Shown here piece after piece: positions 61,330-64,000 of a stretch of 64,000 bases of DNA (position 1 is the first letter of the stretch; each line of letters opens with the position of its first letter). The position numbers and the translations under genes are program-made. The DNA comes from Palleronia salina (GTDB lineage: Bacteria; Pseudomonadota; Alphaproteobacteria; Rhodobacterales; Rhodobacteraceae). Below the pieces are notes generated by a model. It searched no databases, was not told the origin of the DNA, and worked only from the letters and a program-made list of their open reading frames with translations. The stretch lies in assembly GCF_900141995.1 (NCBI RefSeq), contig NZ_FQZA01000001.1:224392-288391 (forward strand), in the 5' to 3' direction.

Positions 61330-62205
61330 TCAGCCCTTGGCGGCCTTGGCGACCTCGGCGGCGAAGTCTTCCTTCTCGACCTCGATCCCCTCGCCCACTT
61401 CGACGCGGGCGAAACCGGTGATCTCGATCCCGGCTTCCTTGGCGGCGGCGCCGACGGTCAGGTCGGGGTTCACCACGAAGGCCTGGTTGACCAGGGTCAC
61501 CTCGCTCAGGAACTTCTTCATGCGGCCTTCGATCATCTTCTCGATGACCTGCTCGGGCTTGCCGGATTCGCGGGCGATTTCCATCTGCACCTGCTTTTCC
61601 TTCTCGACCACGGACGGGTCGAGATCGGCCTCGGACAGCGACGCGGGCTTCACCGCGGCGATATGCATCGCGACCTGGCGGGCCACCTCGGCGTTGTCGC
61701 CGGTGAAGGCCACCAGCACGCCGATCTTGCCCATGCCGTCGGTGGCGGCGTTGTGGACGTAGGCGGCCACGTTTTCGCCGGTCAGCACTTCCATGCGGCG
61801 CAGGGTCATGTTCTCGCCGATCTTGGCGATGGCGTCGGTGATCCGCTCTTTCACGGGCTTGCCGCCCATGTCGGCCTCTGACAGCGCGGCCACGTCATCG
61901 ACGGTCAGCGCGACGCCGGCAATGTCACCGATCAGTTGCTGGAATTCGGCGTTCTTGGCGACGAAGTCGGTTTCCGAGTTCAGCTCGACCGCGACGCCCT
62001 TGCCGCCATCGACCTTCACGGCCACCAGGCCCTCGGCCGCGGTGCGGTCGGCCTTCTTCGCGGCCTTGGCCAGGCCCTTGGTGCGCAGCCAGTCCACCGC
62101 GGCCTCCATGTCGCCGTCGGTTTCGGTCAGCGCCTTCTTGGCATCCATCATGCCCGCGCCGGTGGCTTCGCGGAGTTTCTTCACGTCTGCTGCGGTGATC
62201 GCCAT
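61330..62205 (-). CDS. tsf: Elongation factor Ts
   Basis: A 291-residue nucleotide-exchange factor for EF-Tu. The N-terminal UBA-like part ([26 protein letters not shown]) and the core [19 protein letters not shown] are diagnostic. GAGGAG precedes the ATG. It follows rpsB by 78 bp on the same strand, the conserved rpsB-tsf order, with a hairpin between them. Confidence 0.98.
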   Translation of the reverse strand: MAITAADVKKLREATGAGMMDAKKALTETDGDMEAAVDWLRTKGLAKAAKKADRTAAEGLVAVKVDGGKGVAVELNSETDFVAKNAEFQQLIGDIAGVALTVDDVAALSEADMGGKPVKERITDAIAKIGENMTLRRMEVLTGENVAAYVHNAATDGMGKIGVLVAFTGDNAEVARQVAMHIAAVKPASLSEADLDPSVVEKEKQVQMEIARESGKPEQVIEKMIEGRMKKFLSEVTLVNQAFVVNPDLTVGAAAKEAGIEITGFARVEVGEGIEVEKEDFAAEVAKAAKG

Positions 62206-62235
62206 CTCGGGCTCTCCTCAAGTCTTGAAATGAAC

Positions 62236-62257
62236 GGGGCGGACCCCTGCCCGCCCC
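62236..62257 (-). terminator. Hairpin between rpsB and tsf
   Basis: GGGGCGG and CCGCCCC pair around an 8-nt loop in the 78-bp gap. There is no T-tract, so it is more likely a processing or attenuation structure that sets the S2 to EF-Ts ratio. Confidence 0.45.
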
Positions 62258-62283
62258 TGAAGATTTGCAAGGAACGCGGGGAC

Positions 62284-63144
62284 TTACGCCTCGCCCTTTT
62301 CCTTGTTGTCCAGATCCAGCGGCGCGCCTTCGGCGACCGCGTCGTTGGCGACGGCCTCGTCGCTGATCTCGAGCGTGTCCTCGGCGTTGGCGGGCGTCTC
62401 GACCACTTCTTCACCCGCGTCTTCCATGGCGCCCACGTCGACACCGGCGGCGCCCAGCTGCGCCGACATGCCGTCCAGCGCGGCGCGGCTCACCAGGTCG
62501 CAATACAGGGCGATGGCGCGCGCGGCGTCATCGTTGCCCGGGATGATGTAGTCCACGCCATCGGGCGAGCAGTTGGTGTCGACCACGGCCACGACCGGGA
62601 TGCCCAGCTTCTTGGCTTCGGCGATGGCCAGGTCTTCCTTGTTGACGTCGATGACGAACAGCAGGTCCGGCACGCCGCCCATTTCGCGGATACCGCCCAG
62701 CGAGGCGTTCAGCTTGGCCTGGTCACGCTCCATCGACAGGCGCTCGCGCTTGGTCAGGCCCTCGGCGCCCTCGGCCATGCGCTCGTCGATTTCCTTCAGG
62801 CGGGCGATGGACTTGGACACGGTCTGCCAGTTGGTCAGCGTGCCGCCCAGCCAACGGTGGTTCATGTAATACTGCGCGCAGCGCTCGGCGGCGTCGGCGA
62901 TGGGCTTCTGGGCCTGGCGCTTGGTGCCGACGAACAGGATGCGGCCGTTCTTGGCCACGGTGTCGCGGATGACCTGCAGCGCCTTGTCCAGCATCGGGAC
63001 GGTCTGCGTCAGGTCCATGATGTGGATGCCGTTGCGGTCGCCGTAGATGAACTCGCCCATGCGGGGATTCCACCGCTGGGTCTGGTGACCGAAGTGCACG
63101 CCAGCTTCCAGCAGCTGACGCAAAGAGAACTCGGGAAGAGCCAT
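62284..63144 (-). CDS. rpsB: 30S ribosomal protein S2
   Basis: A 286-residue S2. Diagnostic segments are [55 protein letters not shown] and [27 protein letters not shown]. An acidic C-terminal tail of about 40 residues ([19 protein letters not shown]) extends beyond the E. coli protein. The start at 63144 is set by AAGGA upstream and the family N-terminus; the longer frame upstream is rejected. Confidence 0.98.
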   Translation of the reverse strand: MALPEFSLRQLLEAGVHFGHQTQRWNPRMGEFIYGDRNGIHIMDLTQTVPMLDKALQVIRDTVAKNGRILFVGTKRQAQKPIADAAERCAQYYMNHRWLGGTLTNWQTVSKSIARLKEIDERMAEGAEGLTKRERLSMERDQAKLNASLGGIREMGGVPDLLFVIDVNKEDLAIAEAKKLGIPVVAVVDTNCSPDGVDYIIPGNDDAARAIALYCDLVSRAALDGMSAQLGAAGVDVGAMEDAGEEVVETPANAEDTLEISDEAVANDAVAEGAPLDLDNKEKGEA

Positions 63145-63379
63145 TTGCTTATCCTTTTCCGGTTTCATGCCTCGGCGGTGCTGTTCAGCCCGGATGGGCC
63201 AACCGGTGGATCTCCGGGGATGTCTCCCCCGATAGACCCGAGCTCCGCCTGCGAAGTGCGGCTGCGTTACGGCGGATTCGCCCGGAATGCAAGCCCGCGC
63301 GCGCACCGTCGCACCTGCAATCGCGCGGCTTGGCCAGTTTCCCTTGCGCCCGCCCGCCGACTGGATCAACAGGTGGATC

Positions 63380-64000
63380 ATGGAGACTTCGGTTCTGTGC
63401 ATCGGATCGGTCCTGTGGGACACGATCGGGCGAACGGCGCGGCCGCTGGCCATCGGCAACGACGTGCCGGGCCGGATCACGCGCGATCCGGGCGGCGTGG
63501 CGTTGAACGTGGCGATGGGGCTGGTGCGGTTGGGTCTGTCCCCTGCCCTGCTCAGCGCCGTGGGCCGCGACATGGACGGGGACGCGATCCTCGCCGCCGC
63601 GCGATCCCGCGGGATCAATTGCGACATGGTCTACGTCTCGGACGACCTGCCAACCGACCGCTACATGGCGATCGAGGGCGCGGGCGGGCTGGTCGCGGCC
63701 ATCGCCGATGCTCATTCGCTCGAAGCGGCGGGCGACAAGATCCTGGCGCCGCTACTGGACGGGCGGCTGGGCGGTGAGGACGCGCCTTATACCGGCTGCG
63801 CCGCGCTGGACGGCAACCTGTCCGAGGACCTGCTGACCGCCATCGCCAAGGGCCCGTGGCTGGCCGCGGCCGACCTGCGCGTGGCGCCCGCCTCGCCCGG
63901 CAAGGCGCTGCGCCTGCTGCCGCTGCTGCGCCATCCGAAGGCGACGTTCTACGTCAATCTCGAAGAAGCCGGCCTGCTGCTGGGCGAAACCCCGGCCGAC
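63380..64000 (+). CDS. PfkB-family carbohydrate kinase (probable pseudouridine kinase), 3' end beyond window
   Basis: The frame is open from the ATG at 63380 to the window edge (207 codons) and is cut there. The PfkB N-terminal pattern is [30 protein letters not shown] and [20 protein letters not shown]. The segment [19 protein letters not shown] resembles pseudouridine kinases (PsuK), which work with the glycosidase PsuG; that gene would be expected just to the right. The ATP-site motif of the C-terminus is not in view, so the substrate call is tentative. Confidence 0.75.
   Translation, partial: METSVLCIGSVLWDTIGRTARPLAIGNDVPGRITRDPGGVALNVAMGLVRLGLSPALLSAVGRDMDGDAILAAARSRGINCDMVYVSDDLPTDRYMAIEGAGGLVAAIADAHSLEAAGDKILAPLLDGRLGGEDAPYTGCAALDGNLSEDLLTAIAKGPWLAAADLRVAPASPGKALRLLPLLRHPKATFYVNLEEAGLLLGETPAD

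Noticed and set aside
61936..63777. A long forward frame opposite tsf and rpsB
   Set aside because: It is antisense to two ribosome-associated genes with certain identity, and out of frame with the kinase starting at 63380.

Overview
The window looks like chromosomal core DNA of a Roseobacter-group alphaproteobacterium (Rhodobacterales). The evidence is the high G+C content, a cckA-recA-alaS neighbourhood, a mixed isc/suf cluster led by a one-cysteine IscR-type regulator, a perfect GTTC-N7-GTTC-type SOS box, monomeric isocitrate dehydrogenase, class II DAHP synthase and RTX proteins ending in a Hint domain. No search could be run, so family names rest on motifs and gene order. Both edges cut genes: a TRAP-type binding protein on the left and a PfkB kinase on the right.

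Layout. At 0-11.3 kb lie a DctP-like gene, an HpaI-family aldolase, guaB, an RsmB-type methyltransferase, the hybrid kinase gene cckA behind a perfect CtrA-type box, recA behind a LexA box, alaS and a DUF1330 gene. At 11.4-19.3 kb are typA, mscS, a YitT protein, icd, a Pmp3/YqaE peptide, a WrbA-like flavoprotein, an SMR transporter and an alpha/beta hydrolase. At 19.4-28.9 kb is the iron-sulfur cluster: iscR, iscS, sufB, sufC, sufD and sufS, with two small membrane proteins and an FkbM methyltransferase between sufB and sufC, and two more membrane proteins between sufD and sufS. At 28.9-33.1 kb are an animal-type haem peroxidase gene, tRNA-Arg(CCG) and modABC.

The accessory highlight is 33.1-43.9 kb. 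A 2235-residue RTX protein and a 380-residue RTX protein end in nearly identical Hint (Hedgehog/intein-type) domains. They are followed by a stand-alone Hint protein without calcium-binding repeats, and by a degenerate Hint-like protein lacking the catalytic Cys and the block-B His. The giant gene is a mosaic: its first 2.5 kb has lower G+C, contains a 500-bp internal duplication, and an N-terminus-like module recurs in its middle. No type I exporter is encoded here.

At 43.9-53.2 kb are a small membrane protein, a MobA/MocA-like nucleotidyltransferase, a Leu/Ile/Val-type binding protein with a GlxA/AraC regulator, class II DAHP synthase, a PAS_5-like protein, and a tight run of yicC, gmk, gamma carbonic anhydrase, a trans-sulfuration enzyme and phoR. 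At 54.2-60.5 kb is the phosphate-starvation operon pstSCAB-phoU-phoB behind a triple Pho repeat. The phoR gene is therefore transcriptionally separated from the operon whose response regulator it should control. The window ends with aroQ, tsf and rpsB (reverse strand) and the start of a probable pseudouridine-kinase-like gene.

Almost every long antisense reading frame is a by-product of G+C-rich codon bias and has been left out.
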